Origin: Magicicada septendecula
Taxonomy: Eukaryota; Arthropoda; Insecta; Hemiptera; Cicadidae
Assembly: GCA_034769895.1 (NCBI GenBank)
Contig: CM068375.1
Span: 253,497,542 to 253,561,541, forward strand
DNA length: 64,000 nt
Reading direction: 5' to 3'
Below, one piece after another: positions 11,980-23,108 of the stretch. Below the pieces are notes generated by a model that was given only the letters and a program-made list of their open reading frames with translations, did no database searches and had not been told where the DNA came from. Position 1 is the first letter of the stretch. Every line of letters starts with the position of its first letter. The translations under genes were made by a program, and so were the position numbers.

Positions 11980-14900
11980 TCACTCAGCTAGATAATACTT
12001 TTTTAATTGGGTCACATTATAAGTTCCTTTTATATCTCGAGTTTGCAAATCTATTAAAACATAAGCATTCTCCATTTTCACTTGGCTAACCTCATATGGA
12101 CCATCATACAATAGGAAGAATTTCTTAATTTCTTTGTCCAATGCTGATGACTGATCGTGATTTTTTATTAATACTAGTTGTCCTACCTCGTATTGTATGG
12201 GTGTTAAATTCCGGTCATGTCTCTGTTTCCGTTGTTCAGCCTTACTCAGCAGGCGCTCCCTAGCGATTACCAATTTCCTATCATGTGGTATTTCCGTCCT
12301 AGTTGGAAACTTTACTAGCTCTTCTAATATGCGTGACGGCCTTCTCTGAAACATCAACTCATATGGGCTGTAACTAGTGGATTCATGTAAACTATTGTTA
12401 ATATACCACTCTATCTTGCACACAAAAGTAGCCCACAAAGAATGTTTTTTATGGCAAAAGGTTCTGAACATTCTACCTAACTCCCGCATAACCCGTTCAC
12501 TTGGATTTGACTGTGGATGATACACTGATGTATGTTTAACTAAAATATTTTCCCAACCTAAAGTTTCCCGCCAGGTGTTGCTGGTGAACTGCGAGCCATG
12601 ATCTGATAACACTACTTGAGGCTTACCTACTTCAACAAGGTATTCATTTACTATTTTCCTAGCCAACACCGATGATGTTGCCTTTTTAATCGGGTATAGT
12701 TTTACAAACTTAGTAAAAACATCTAATACAACAAATAAATAGTTTACACCTCCTCGACCTTTGGGTAACGGGCCATATAAATCAACAGCAACTAATGCTA
12801 AAGGACTGTCTGGCATTACATGCTGCATTAAACCCTCCTGTTTACGATTGTTTACTTTAGCTTTCTGACAAATTTCGCATGTTTGTAATATTTTACGCAC
12901 CGTTCTTTCCATATTATTAAATTTACATGATTCTTTTAATATGTCACTACATTTCTTGGGGCCTATATGACCATACCTTAGATGGCAATCTCTCACTACT
13001 TCAGGTATTATGACTTTAGGGATACACAACTTCCAATCATCTCCCTGTTCATTTGCCCGATGAAATAAGTGTTTATTAAACAAACTAAAATGGTTCTCCC
13101 ACTTATGAGGTACGTTGGGTATTTGACTCAAAGCTAATATTATTTTATTAAGTTTGGTGTCTCTCTCTTGTTCTGCGGCTAAGTTACTTATTAATTTTTT
13201 CATATCTACTTCTTTTACTATAAATATTTTATATGTATTTGCTATGTCTACTTCGGTATTATTATCAAAATCTGTTCTGGATAGGACATCAGCTACTATA
13301 TTTTCTTTCCCCTTACAATACTCAATTGTTAAGTCATATTCTTGTAATATCAGCATCCACCGCACTAACCTACCATGAGTTAATTTACAGTTCTTTAAAA
13401 ACGTTAACGCTTGATGGTCGGACCTTATGATTACCTTATTTCCTAGCAAGTACGTTCTGAACTTTCTACAGGCGAAAACTATTGATAACGCCTCCTTCTC
13501 CGTCGTAGTGTAGTTCTTTTCACTACTTAATAGAGACCTACTTGCAAAAGCTACTACTCTGTGGTTATCACTCCCATCTAACTGAAACAACTCTACTCCC
13601 AATGCAATGTCTGACGCGTCTGTGTGTATATAAAATGGCTCTGAAAAATCAGGATGAGCTAGTATAACTGTGTTTAAGAATTTATTTTCTATCAGCTCGA
13701 ATATATTTTGCTCTTTTAAATTCCACCGCCATCTATTGTCTTTATTTAATAAATGTCCCAATTGTACTGTTAAATATGAATATTTGTCTACAAACTGCCT
13801 ATAATAATTGCACAATCCTAAAAAACTTTGCAACTGTTTAACATTTTTTGGTATCGGAAAATTTTGTATTATTTCTACCTTCATAGGGTCTGTACTGATA
13901 CCCCTTGCTGAAATTATATGTCCCAAAAAATTAACTTGTTCTTTCAAAAATTCTGACTTCTTAAACTTAACTGTTATGCCATACTCATGCAGTCTACCTA
14001 GTACCCTATCTAACCTTTCACAGTGTATATCAATGTCTGGTGATGTAATTACTATATCATCTACATAAACGGTTGTGAATTCTAAGATCTCTCTCCCTAG
14101 CACATAATCCAGGCATTTGATAAAAATTGAAACACTTACATTTAGTCCAAATGGTAGTCGACGAAATTGGTAATTCCTACCGTTGTAAAGAAAGGCCACA
14201 TACTGCCGAGACTCCTCTTCCAGCTCTATCTGCCAGTAGCCTGCAGTCAAGTCTAAAGTAGTGATGTATTTGGTCCCACTAAAACGTTGCAAAATTTCGC
14301 TTACTGGTTCCGGTGATTCTCTGTCTGGAACAATTATTCTGTTTACTTGTCTTGCATCTAAACATAATCTAATCGATAAATCTTTCTTTGTCACCACTAC
14401 TAAAGGGTTGGAATATGGTGATGTAGATTTTTCTATTATACCCTCCCTTAACATTTTATTTATTTCCTCCTGTACTAAACCCCTCTTGGAGTATGGTACC
14501 GGATAGGTTTTAGGTGCAAAGGGTGTTTTTTCTTTCACGACTAATTTACCTTTAAAATTCTTTACTAAACCGGGTTCATCTGAAAAAACTGATTTATTTT
14601 TGTTTATTATTAGTACTATTTTCTCCCTGTCTTGATAGCTAAATTCCCCCTCTTGATATAAGATTTTATTCATTTTCTCCTCCCAATTATTTTCATTGTC
14701 AAATAACTCATTATTATTTACTCTCAAGTTACAATAATTTATCATTAAGGGTCTACACTCGTTTATATCATTGTCAGAAATTAACATTCCCTTACTAATT
14801 ATTTTTAAAGCTTTCATTCCTACAGTTTTCTTTTGTATGAATGGTATTTCAACTATATTATTATTATTATTTAATTTCATAGTCTGTGTGTAATAGTTTA

Positions 14901-15297
14901 ACTCTACCTGAAAATTATTTAAAAAATCATTACCTATTATAGCTCCCATATTTAGTCCTGGAATAACTAAAAAAGGTACATTTATTGTGTTCTCATTTAC
15001 TTTTAATTGTAGCATTATTTGTTTAGTTACTTTTTTACTGCGCACACCCGTTACTCCTATAACGCTAATTCCCAGTACTGGTAATTGTGGAATTGTTTCT
15101 GTAGTCTGATTTTTGATTTTTTCAAACATTTTATTGTCTATAGCAGTCAGTTCACTCCCTGAATCTACTAGAAAAACATATTTAGAATTAAACACTTTGG
15201 CTTCAAATTCTGCCATCCCGAAAACATTATTACTCTCACCCGCTTCTTCGTCCGATAAATCATTATGTATATTGGTAATTAGTGACCCTATTGTCAT
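11980..15297 (-). CDS. pol: Element D Pol polyprotein (PR-RT-RNase H-integrase)
   Basis: Intact 1105-aa frame from its first ATG; translation probably begins by -1 frameshifting from gag, since the frame is open upstream to 15345. Aspartic protease is near residue 45 (LVDSGSE). RT covers about 280-450 with TLDLTAGYWQIEL, RRLPFGLNVS and catalytic YVDDIVI. RNase H covers about 550-670 with IHTDASDIALG and the DHQAL and ADVLSR segments. The integrase zinc-binding region is near 770-815 (HLRYGHIG, CEICQKAK). Its catalytic core has VDLYGPL, LSDHGSQFTS and a Glu in NPSERVMRELG, and a basic C-terminus follows. The set fits a Ty3/gypsy polyprotein that copies element RNA and integrates the cDNA. No missing catalytic residue was seen. 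The clade within gypsy was not assigned. Confidence 0.95.
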   Translation of the reverse strand: MTIGSLITNIHNDLSDEEAGESNNVFGMAEFEAKVFNSKYVFLVDSGSELTAIDNKMFEKIKNQTTETIPQLPVLGISVIGVTGVRSKKVTKQIMLQLKVNENTINVPFLVIPGLNMGAIIGNDFLNNFQVELNYYTQTMKLNNNNNIVEIPFIQKKTVGMKALKIISKGMLISDNDINECRPLMINYCNLRVNNNELFDNENNWEEKMNKILYQEGEFSYQDREKIVLIINKNKSVFSDEPGLVKNFKGKLVVKEKTPFAPKTYPVPYSKRGLVQEEINKMLREGIIEKSTSPYSNPLVVVTKKDLSIRLCLDARQVNRIIVPDRESPEPVSEILQRFSGTKYITTLDLTAGYWQIELEEESRQYVAFLYNGRNYQFRRLPFGLNVSVSIFIKCLDYVLGREILEFTTVYVDDIVITSPDIDIHCERLDRVLGRLHEYGITVKFKKSEFLKEQVNFLGHIISARGISTDPMKVEIIQNFPIPKNVKQLQSFLGLCNYYRQFVDKYSYLTVQLGHLLNKDNRWRWNLKEQNIFELIENKFLNTVILAHPDFSEPFYIHTDASDIALGVELFQLDGSDNHRVVAFASRSLLSSEKNYTTTEKEALSIVFACRKFRTYLLGNKVIIRSDHQALTFLKNCKLTHGRLVRWMLILQEYDLTIEYCKGKENIVADVLSRTDFDNNTEVDIANTYKIFIVKEVDMKKLISNLAAEQERDTKLNKIILALSQIPNVPHKWENHFSLFNKHLFHRANEQGDDWKLCIPKVIIPEVVRDCHLRYGHIGPKKCSDILKESCKFNNMERTVRKILQTCEICQKAKVNNRKQEGLMQHVMPDSPLALVAVDLYGPLPKGRGGVNYLFVVLDVFTKFVKLYPIKKATSSVLARKIVNEYLVEVGKPQVVLSDHGSQFTSNTWRETLGWENILVKHTSVYHPQSNPSERVMRELGRMFRTFCHKKHSLWATFVCKIEWYINNSLHESTSYSPYELMFQRRPSRILEELVKFPTRTEIPHDRKLVIARERLLSKAEQRKQRHDRNLTPIQYEVGQLVLIKNHDQSSALDKEIKKFFLLYDGPYEVSQVKMENAYVLIDLQTRDIKGTYNVTQLKKYYLAE

Positions 15298-15310
15298 GTG
15301 ATTACTAGAC

Positions 15311-15351
15311 GGCTGGGGGCTTTCTTTTTCAACCGCCCTTATTAGTTTAAC
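15311..15351 (-). promoter_or_regulatory. Putative -1 programmed frameshift signal between gag and pol
   Basis: On the minus strand the heptamer G TTA AAC (15351-15345) lies just before the gag stop TAA (15344-15342). After a 6-nt spacer come GGGC (15338-15335), GGTTG (15334-15330), an A-rich loop, GCCC (15320-15317) and CAGCC (15315-15311), which can pair as an H-type pseudoknot. Slippage by -1 enters the pol frame, open from CTA at 15345 to the pol ATG. GUUAAAC is a reported slippery heptamer of arteriviruses. Confidence 0.75.
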
Positions 15352-17078
15352 GGATGTGGAGGTGGTGGTTCACTGTAGACCCCCCTACTGTTTTGATTAT
15401 GAGCTGGTACTTCCACGCCCCGAGTCTCGTTTGGGTTACTAACATATCCCCCTCTACCTCTATGATTAAAATTGCGTGATACTCCTCGGTTACTAGTAAA
15501 ACCTCTCCCTCTATGATTCCCTCTAAATTGATCGCCACCCCTATTATAATTCTCTACTCTCCCTTGGGTACTACTTCTCGGACACTTACACCGGTAACAT
15601 TGACTCCGCGACCCATTATAATTACTGGCTCCACAATTAGGGTTTGGACATAACCACGCCCCCTCCCCTGATCTACTCACATTACTAATAAAATGGTCTG
15701 GTTGTCTTATTTCTGTGTTTGTTTGGTTCGATTCACTAACTCTAAATTGATACTTATTATCCTCTTCCTCTTTCATACTCTGGTATGCCTCTAATATTTT
15801 TTCTAACTCTGCGATATTGGCAAAATCCCGGGTTCTGATTGTGGACCGTATGTCCTTGGGTAAATGTTTACTGATGTATCTAATAAAAGATGAAAGAGGC
15901 ATTGGTGGTTCTAAATATTTAACTTGACTATATAGTCTTGTCACATACGATGTAATACTCATGTGCTTAATATTAAAATTTCCCCACCCCATTATGGTAC
16001 TACGTAACCCCTCTTGTTTCTCTTCTGACCAGTACTTATTTCTAAATGCCTGCTCAAACTCATTAAAATCTACCCAGTTATCGTTATGAGCATCCGCCCA
16101 TATTTTAGCATCCCCTTTAAAGTACTTTAAAATTCTTACTAACTTGATCTCCCAACTTTCTTGGTTATATTTATTAAAACTTTTTATAGAGTTCAAAAAT
16201 TGTATGGGGTTCACTCCCCTACTTTCATTACTAAAATATCCTAATTCTACTTCCACATTCACTCTCTCACTCACATTACTTAATTTGTGGTTAATGGTTA
16301 CATTCAAGTCTTCTCTGACTTTAACTATTTCACGCTCATGTTTTGCTTGTTTATTCTTTAAACTAGTCACATTAATTTTAATGGCATCAACTTGTTCAAA
16401 GTTACGTCTGAATTCATCATTTATATTTTCTTGTATTTCACTAGCTCGTTTGATTTGTTCACATTTGTTAATTATACATTGAACATTACAGTCAATTTTG
16501 TCATTTTGCTTTTTAATTTTATCATTAAATTTACTTGTCAATGTGTCAAATTTTTTATTTGTTTCTAACATTTTCTCTTTTTGTTTCTCGTTAATTATTT
16601 TGATATCGTTTTTCATCTCAGTTTGTATCTTATTGATATCACTAGTCAACACATCTTTCACTCCAACAATAACCTCACTCATACTTTCTAAACGGCTATT
16701 CATATATATTTCACTCGCTCTCAATTCGCTCCTCACATTTATAAACTCGTTATTTAAATCAGTTAGTTTAACATTTATAGAATTTATTTCTGATTTAATC
16801 TCAGCTTTCAAATTATTACTTTCTGATTTGATCTCAGTTTTTATTCCTGACATTTCATTTTTCACTCCTGACATCATCTCCATCATCAATGCTAATTGGT
16901 TAAATATATTTACCCCCTCGTCTCTACTACTCCCCGCTACTACAGTTTCGTCTACATTTGTTTCAGCACTTTCACCAACAAAATCATTGGTTGTTATCAT
17001 ATGATCTTGCGTGACATTTAAAATTGATTCTTCTACGCTACCTCTATCTAAATCTGCGTTCATATTTCCCTCTGCCAT
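15342..17078 (-). CDS. gag: Element D Gag, coiled coil with RanBP2-type zinc finger
   Basis: 578 aa. Residues about 60-270 are a long coiled-coil region rich in Lys, Glu, Asn and Ile. A gag-like helical domain follows at about 285-440 (FNKYNQESWEIKLVRILKYF, KGDAKIWAD). Around 475-505 is GAWLCPNPNCGASN with a later CYRCKC: the W-x-C-x4-C-x3-N ... C-x2-C layout of a RanBP2-type C4 finger in place of the usual CCHC knuckle. The tail is RGG/RG-rich and ends in a proline run. The start ATG is only about 45 nt past the PBS-like site, so the leader is very short. Gag would form the particle and bind element RNA. The stop sits on the putative frameshift site. No disruption was seen. Confidence 0.9.
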   Translation of the reverse strand: MAEGNMNADLDRGSVEESILNVTQDHMITTNDFVGESAETNVDETVVAGSSRDEGVNIFNQLALMMEMMSGVKNEMSGIKTEIKSESNNLKAEIKSEINSINVKLTDLNNEFINVRSELRASEIYMNSRLESMSEVIVGVKDVLTSDINKIQTEMKNDIKIINEKQKEKMLETNKKFDTLTSKFNDKIKKQNDKIDCNVQCIINKCEQIKRASEIQENINDEFRRNFEQVDAIKINVTSLKNKQAKHEREIVKVREDLNVTINHKLSNVSERVNVEVELGYFSNESRGVNPIQFLNSIKSFNKYNQESWEIKLVRILKYFKGDAKIWADAHNDNWVDFNEFEQAFRNKYWSEEKQEGLRSTIMGWGNFNIKHMSITSYVTRLYSQVKYLEPPMPLSSFIRYISKHLPKDIRSTIRTRDFANIAELEKILEAYQSMKEEEDNKYQFRVSESNQTNTEIRQPDHFISNVSRSGEGAWLCPNPNCGASNYNGSRSQCYRCKCPRSSTQGRVENYNRGGDQFRGNHRGRGFTSNRGVSRNFNHRGRGGYVSNPNETRGVEVPAHNQNSRGVYSEPPPPHPLN

Positions 17079-17120
17079 TTTTTCGACCTGTTTGTAAAAT
17101 TGTTAACTCAATTTTTCAAA

Positions 17121-17140
17121 GTCCATGTTAACGGGCGCCA
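17121..17140 (-). promoter_or_regulatory. Element D primer binding site, Lys-like but altered
   Basis: On the minus strand, one base after the LTR, it reads TGGCGCCCGTTAACATGGAC. This begins like the tRNA-Lys site of elements A and B (TGGCGCCCGAACAGGGAC) but has extra bases in the middle, so the primer tRNA is uncertain. Confidence 0.6.
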
Positions 17141-17141
17141 T

Positions 17142-18286
17142 TGAAGCGGTACTAGCTTTAAAATAAATTTATTATTGTGTAATTTGATTATTTAAACTAC
17201 CAGGGTTTCGTCAGGTGTACTTATTGACAGAGAGAAATGGTTAAACGCAAATGAACAACACACATTGAAAGTTTACGAATACTTTTCATTTTATTCCCAT
17301 TTTGTCAATTTCATTATAATATGGTGATTGTATTTGGCCATGGGGCTCAATTTAGAAAACAACTCATTATTTAGTTAATTGTAAACAAGAAATCAAATGA
17401 CCTTAATGATCTATATGAGATTATTATACCAAATTACGAAACCAGCACTTCTTTGTTTAAATATATTTTTTACATACGCACACACACATTCTTGTGTTAC
17501 ATTTTATATTCCCCTTAATGAGGTCATTTTATATTAGAATAGGGGACTTGCAAGATTTTAATAAAGATTGTATTAATTTTTACTTTCCTTTTATGATCTT
17601 TCTATGTACGTTCATCAGATGATCCCTCGTGCACGCACTACCGTTGTTATTTCGCACTAAGTTTACATGTTTTGAAGAAGAATTTTAGTTGTTAGCCACT
17701 CTAATGAAAGTTAATTTTGTTATTTTACATTTTTAATGTTTTATACACATTTATATGCAGTATGCGGGCCCGCACTATTACGTTTCGAAACTTTATGTCA
17801 TCCACTCGTGAGTGGTGTTGGCGTTAGACTGGGCTGAGAAACAGGCGCTATTTTGTGTAGCAACGGTTGTTGTGTGTCACATTTTCTTTGTCTTAGAGTT
17901 TGTATCACTTCGCCAGCTGCATGTCACCGTTACATAACTGAATTACTCACCAAGGATAGGCCCTGACGTCAGATCGCTTGACACTGTTACATAACTTGTT
18001 TACCGTTACATAATGTGTTTACTGGTTTCGTGTTCGTCATTGTCTGACCTTGACACAGTGGCAGTTTATTAATTCTGCGTCTGTTGAATCTGTTTTACAA
18101 AATATCATCGAATAATAATATTGTCTTCACCGTCTCAAGCAGTGCTGCCATCGTCGCGATCGCTCCAAATAACAAATTTACCTCAGTTTTGTATTTTATT
18201 CAAAATTGAAGATTTTTATTCATTTGTTACAAAAAATATACAAATTTCTTTAGATTGCTTCAGGTAGGCCAAAATGCCATGTTACA
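17142..18286 (-). repeat. Element D LTR (sense 5' LTR)
   Basis: 1145 bp, TGAAGCGG to ATGTTACA, matching 9163-10311. Followed by the target copy ACAT at 18287-18290. Confidence 0.92.
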
Positions 18287-18318
18287 ACATACATGGGGTT
18301 ATTTCGTGCTCTTCCACT

Positions 18319-19878
18319 CTATTGGGTTTTTTTATTGGGGACAATTACGTTATTATGGGTATTCTTTTTCATCTTCCACTTTGCGGCTACCAGATAGTCA
18401 TTGGCTTCCCGTTTTCTTGCCTTCTTCTTCTCCTCTTTGGTATTCAGGTGTCCAGTGTACTCCTGGTCTTTGTTATTACTGACTTCCAGTATCTCTTCTA
18501 ACTCTGGTTGATCATCACTAGTTTCCTGGTTGGATTTTTCCATTGATTGGTCCCTCTTCTTCCGCAATTCCTTTATTCTTTGGGCATACCCTTCAATGAT
18601 CCGGTCCAGTTGTTCTTGATAACCTTTTCTTTTCTTAGAATGCCTTATTCTCTCTTTGGAAATATCTGCTTTAAGTATTTGATTGGTTATTGTCTTCTTT
18701 GTTGCAACACATTTCTTCTCCTCATCCAGCTTCATGAAGCTCCTTCGGTACTCCTTCCTGTAGGTCCCTTCTTTACGGTTGATGACTGGGAAATAAATCA
18801 TATTAATTAGACCGCTTCGAGTCATTTCGATTAATTCTTTTGTTACTCTAGTCTTCTTTGGGCGTATTATTCTTCTTATCTACACCTCCTTTTCTTCCGT
18901 TTTCTTAATTATTTCGTTCCTTTCTTCATGAATTTTAATTTTTAAATTCACTTGTTCGGTGTTTTTACTTCTGGGTAATTCTTGTGTTTCCACTTGATCA
19001 TTACACATGGGTAGATTATTTTGTTCTAAGTCTTCATTCTCGGCTAATAACTCTTCCGTTTCTTCAATTACCTGAGTCTTCTCTATACTTCCGGTATCGA
19101 TCTCCTTATATTGAATATCTTCCTGGTGTCTGTCAAGCTCATTTTCAGACGATGATGTATTTGAGTCTCCTTCATTCTCAGCTTGTTCGACCTCATCTTC
19201 AGGTTGCATGCTTAATTCTTCTATGGTTTCATCATTGGGTACTTCTTCTGTCTCTGAGTTGTTGTCGTTTGGTAATTCTCCTCTTGTTGTCTGATCCAAT
19301 TCTCCCGTATATTTCTTATTCATTTCATCCATTTTCCGGCTAATTTCGTTTAATGCGGTGTTTAACTCTTCTCTCAAGGCTCTACTGTTGTCATCTATTT
19401 TATCGTTTAGCATGTCCATGGATTTATGGGTATTGTCTATCTTTTTATTCAAGTCTTCTTTCAGTGACTCCATATTTTTACTAATAGACTCCATATTTTT
19501 ATTTAATGAGTCAATATTTCGGTTCAATGTTTCTTCCATCTTTTTGTTGTTCTTGAGACTATCTTCCTTTAAAGTTCGACTATCTTCCTTTAAAGTTCGG
19601 TTGTCCTCCTTTAATGATTCCATCATTCTCCTCAGCCATTCTTGGAAGGCTATTTCTCCTGATTGCGTGACTCTCTCAGCTTGTCTGGGTTGGTTGTCGA
19701 TCCTCACTTCTACTTCCGGTTCTACCTGGGGTGTTTCTTCAGATCGAGTCTCTATATTATTAATGGTAATGACTTCCATTTCGTGTATGGGTTGTGCTTC
19801 ATAGGTCTCTATATTTGGTTGTACTTCTCCTACCCGACTGTCCTTATACCTCGTATCATATTGATGGGTGTGTGGCAT
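18319..19878 (-). pseudogene. Element C coiled-coil Gag-like protein, single amber codon
   Basis: A single minus frame of 520 codons runs from the ATG at 19878 to a stop at 18319. It is interrupted only by TAG at 18882-18880, codon 333. The first part is acidic with heptad-like repeats (SLKEDNRTLKED, NKNMESISKNMESLKED), a coiled coil. The part after the TAG is basic (KKTRVTKELIE, RIRHSKKRKGYQEQ). It starts about 90 nt after the LTR and is the only protein of element C, so it is probably a Gag relic or a Gag-like carrier protein. Whether the amber is a decay mutation or is read through cannot be told here. I do not recognise the basic part. The frame ends 29 nt before the element D insertion. 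Confidence 0.6.
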
Positions 19879-19943
19879 GTTTATCTTTTGTGTCTACCGG
19901 GCTGTTTATCAATATAAAAATATTTTTATTTAATATTTTTAAG

Positions 19944-19966
19944 CCACACAAGTTGGTGCGCCAATT
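19944..19966 (-). promoter_or_regulatory. Element C primer binding site region
   Basis: On the minus strand, directly after the LTR end (CGTTACA), the sequence is AATTGGCGCACCAACTTGTG. It starts TGG as a PBS should, but the complementary tRNA was not identified. Confidence 0.5.
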
Positions 19967-22900
19967 TGTAACGTAATGATACCAATCCTCTCCTTAAAGC
20001 CACACTGTTGGGCTAGCCAATTTGTAACGATCATTAACCGGGGGTGTGGTGTCAATTGTACCACACGTCGGATACGTCAATTTGTAATATAATAAAACTG
20101 GGATGGTTTAAATAAAATTTACTTATGTGTAAAATATTATTTAGGAATATATTAAAGTTTGTAGTGGTTGAAAATTGAAGGTTACTGACTTTCAAAAGCG
20201 ATTTAAAATGTAACATTCGAGGTTACCCAAAGTGTGTTTACAATTGTAGAATTATAATTATCTGAAAAGAATTCCCTTAGATAAAACAAATAAAATAGTT
20301 GTGTTAATATTATTTAAATACTAGCTTTGCTTAAGTTTAATAGTAAAGTATAATAGTTGGTCGCTTGATGATGCTGATTGTCTTGTTGATACTAGCTGTG
20401 AAACTTCTCCTCCAGGTCGATAATAGTCTAAGTACGTTACGTCTAGTAATGTCTGGACAATAGAATAAATATAATATATCTTCACGTACCTGGTCGTGTT
20501 TTCTAGAAGTTCAATAAGCTGTCAAAACGGTTTACAAAAAACCAACTCACTTTAGCTACAAGGTTAAGTTGCCTTGTTTAATCGTGGGCGCCACACGGAT
20601 TTATTTTGGGAAAATCCCGTGGAAAACCAATGAATAGAATTAATTAATGATTTTAAATAAATTAAAATAATTGTTTATTACCTTTATGGCAATGCAATTC
20701 AAAATATTTAATCACAACTGAAGGTTGTTTTGAACTTTTTCTGAATATTTTATTTAGTTACTTTTTAGAAATAAATTAAGTGGAGTTATGCTGTTAATAA
20801 TGGGTTTTTATTCATACCCTTGATAGAGAATTCAAACAAATATAATTAAAAACATACAATGATATACAATTGTAAATAAGTTGTTACAAACCCTATACGG
20901 CTTGCCCAGAGCATAAGCGATAAATCTGGTTAAGTCCAGATATTTCTTTTTACTTTAAACATTAATCTTTATTTAAATCTCAGGTGTAAGTTCTTTGAGA
21001 CACAAAAAGAAAGTTTATGCCTACACAACAGCTAATGAATTTTTGATATAAGATAGACTAGTAATATCTTTGATATTACTATTACAAATAAAAAATAAAA
21101 ACAACCTATTTCATAGGTTATGCGTTCGTCACGCTTGATTTATGATTTACAACGTTATATTTTGAGAACACTTATAACTAACATTCAGCTTAACTAACAT
21201 TGACAAATTCATAAAATAAATTTAGACATGGTGTAACATAAAAAATGTTTCAGTGTTTTTGCGTCAGTACAGATCAGTGTATTAAAACGTACAGGTTATG
21301 GCGTTCGTAGTAAAAAATGAAAAAACGTTTACACTGTTACCTGGTGTTTTAATCTTTCGATTAAAATTTCAATTAACACCTCGATAATCGGATTATAATG
21401 ATTATCGTTATTCACTACACACGCACAAGAACAGAGAATTTCGATCCACTTCTAACTTAAAGGATCATAAATAATACTATTTAATTCTTTCTGCTGTTCA
21501 TTATTTTTTCCCGCACTAAAATGAAATAATACTGCACATAATCACAACGATTCTTTGTAGAATATCTTGAAGTAGTTGTATGTTGTTGTCAAACTGTTTC
21601 CTTTGATGTGCTATGGTAATGACGCTGTCAGTAATTAAAAATTTTGAGATGGTCAGCGCACGTTTCACGCCGAATGAGATTAAGAAGTGTCTGCTGAAAA
21701 TCAGTTCCAGCTCTTTTTATACCCGATACCTCGATCGGCTCTAGGCAACATTGTTAATTACTAAGCAATTTTGTCATTGGTTTAGACAGGTGTGATGAAC
21801 GTGACGTATTGTCTTTTCAACCGTTAAAAACGGTTTCCCAACCGCCAATCGCTAAGATGATTGACAGCTGTCGATGTTATTAGTGTTGATAATCAAATTT
21901 CTTAAACATATTTTGTAAATGATGCTAACGCCTTTCACGCACTTAATATAGTTGCGATTGGGGCTGTATCGCCATCAAATTAAAGAATATTTTGTCCTCT
22001 TTAATTTGATATAGTTTGATACCGAGTTAGTTTCACTTTTACTGACATTGCTACATAAACAATGTTCAGGTACACTATTTCGCACTGTCGTCTGTTTATC
22101 AAAATTGGCGATTATACACTTTGACTAATATTGTTTGTGTTCTACATCGCGTTTTATCACTCAAACGTTTATGTGAGAACACTATTAATTCTGTACTGAT
22201 GTTTAATTACTGTACATTATGAATAAACCTTAACTTTAGACATTGTAATGAACTGTTCTTACATACTATGATATTCCGTTTCACATTAATTTGCTCTATT
22301 CTACTAACTAACAATTGAATTATAAATCATATCATTTTAATAATGCTTATTGCTATGTTTGAGCATAACAATTGTTAAGTGTAGGTGACCTACATTTATA
22401 TTACTTCCTAATAATCATCTCATTGATGATCGTTTGGTCTAGGCCTTGTTAAGGCATACCGTTTATACTGGACTTCTGCCTTAAAAGCTTTTATTAGTTC
22501 ACAATTCGGTAATTTTGCTGAGGTAGCTTATTGGTATAAGATTCCCTCTTACAAACGTGTTTATTTGTCATAAGTATATTTGAGATTGAAATATAGCTTC
22601 ATTTTCATTTTGTGGCCATTGCTGATTTTAGTTCTTGGCCTCAATAATTACTAGTCACATTTAATTTATTATCAGCCAAATGCTGATTCTGATCTCACAT
22701 TATTCAGACTCTTATTTAATCATTTTTTAGTAACATATCATATTCTGTTTACATTATTCACTGACTCGCTTGACAGCTTAAAGTGAATTTAAATTTGTCC
22801 ATCAGTTTGTGTCAGTTATAGTCTGGTTGTAGTGTCAAACAGTATTTGGGTTTACTGTTTCTTGTGGCACTTCTGCTTTGGTTATTCTTATCATTACCTT

Positions 22901-22978
22901 ATCTATTTATATTATCATTATGCATTTATTAAACCTGATAGTATATGTTTAGGTTATGTAACATCTGGTTATGTTACA
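19967..22978 (-). repeat. Element C LTR (sense 5' LTR)
   Basis: 3012 bp copy of 4080-7120, ending ATGTTACA at 22978 with target ATAT following. It carries the same internal PBS-like repeats (about 19997-20083). Unusually long for an LTR; no protein-coding content was seen. Confidence 0.92.
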
Positions 22979-22982
22979 ATAT

Positions 22983-23108
22983 TCATCCAAATAAGGCACA
23001 TTTTTTGCAAAGTTTTCAGGTACATTAACTAAAATAAATCAAACCAAATTAATAATATTTTAATACAAATTAATAATTTTATGAAATACTTAAAAAATTT
23101 ATAATTTG
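22983..23108 (-). mobile_element. Pogo-like transposase 3' UTR remnant
   Basis: AT-rich stretch between the transposase stop and the element C insertion site. With 3791-4079 it makes up the original left end of the pogo-like element. Confidence 0.55.

Larger units (their letters stand above)
9163..18286 (-). mobile_element. LTR element D, apparently complete Ty3/gypsy-type retrotransposon
   Basis: 9.1 kb with LTRs 9163-10311 and 17142-18286 and a 4-bp ACAT duplication (9159-9162, 18287-18290) inside element C. Sense is minus. Order: LTR, PBS-like site, gag (578 aa), pol in the -1 frame (protease, RT, RNase H, integrase; 1105 aa), 1.7-kb structured 3' region, polypurine tract, LTR. Both frames are free of stops and the LTRs differ by about ten substitutions plus one short gap, so the copy is young and could be functional. 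The domain order PR-RT-RH-IN is that of Ty3/gypsy; no env-like frame is present. Confidence 0.92.
4080..22978 (-). mobile_element. LTR element C, non-autonomous, with 3-kb LTRs
   Basis: Bounded by direct LTRs (4080-7120 and 19967-22978) starting TG and ending CA, with a 4-bp ATAT duplication (4076-4079, 22979-22982). Sense is minus: a PBS-like TGGCGCACCAAC follows the right LTR and a G-rich tract precedes the left one. The internal region is 18291-19966 plus 7121-9162, because element D is inserted at ACAT. The only reading frame is a coiled-coil protein with one amber codon; no protease, RT or integrase is present. The LTRs differ at few positions plus one gap of about 28 nt, so insertion is recent. 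Confidence 0.85.

Noticed and set aside
13154..17004. Many plus-strand ORFs across gag-pol of element D
   Set aside because: Antisense shadows of an intact minus-strand polyprotein.
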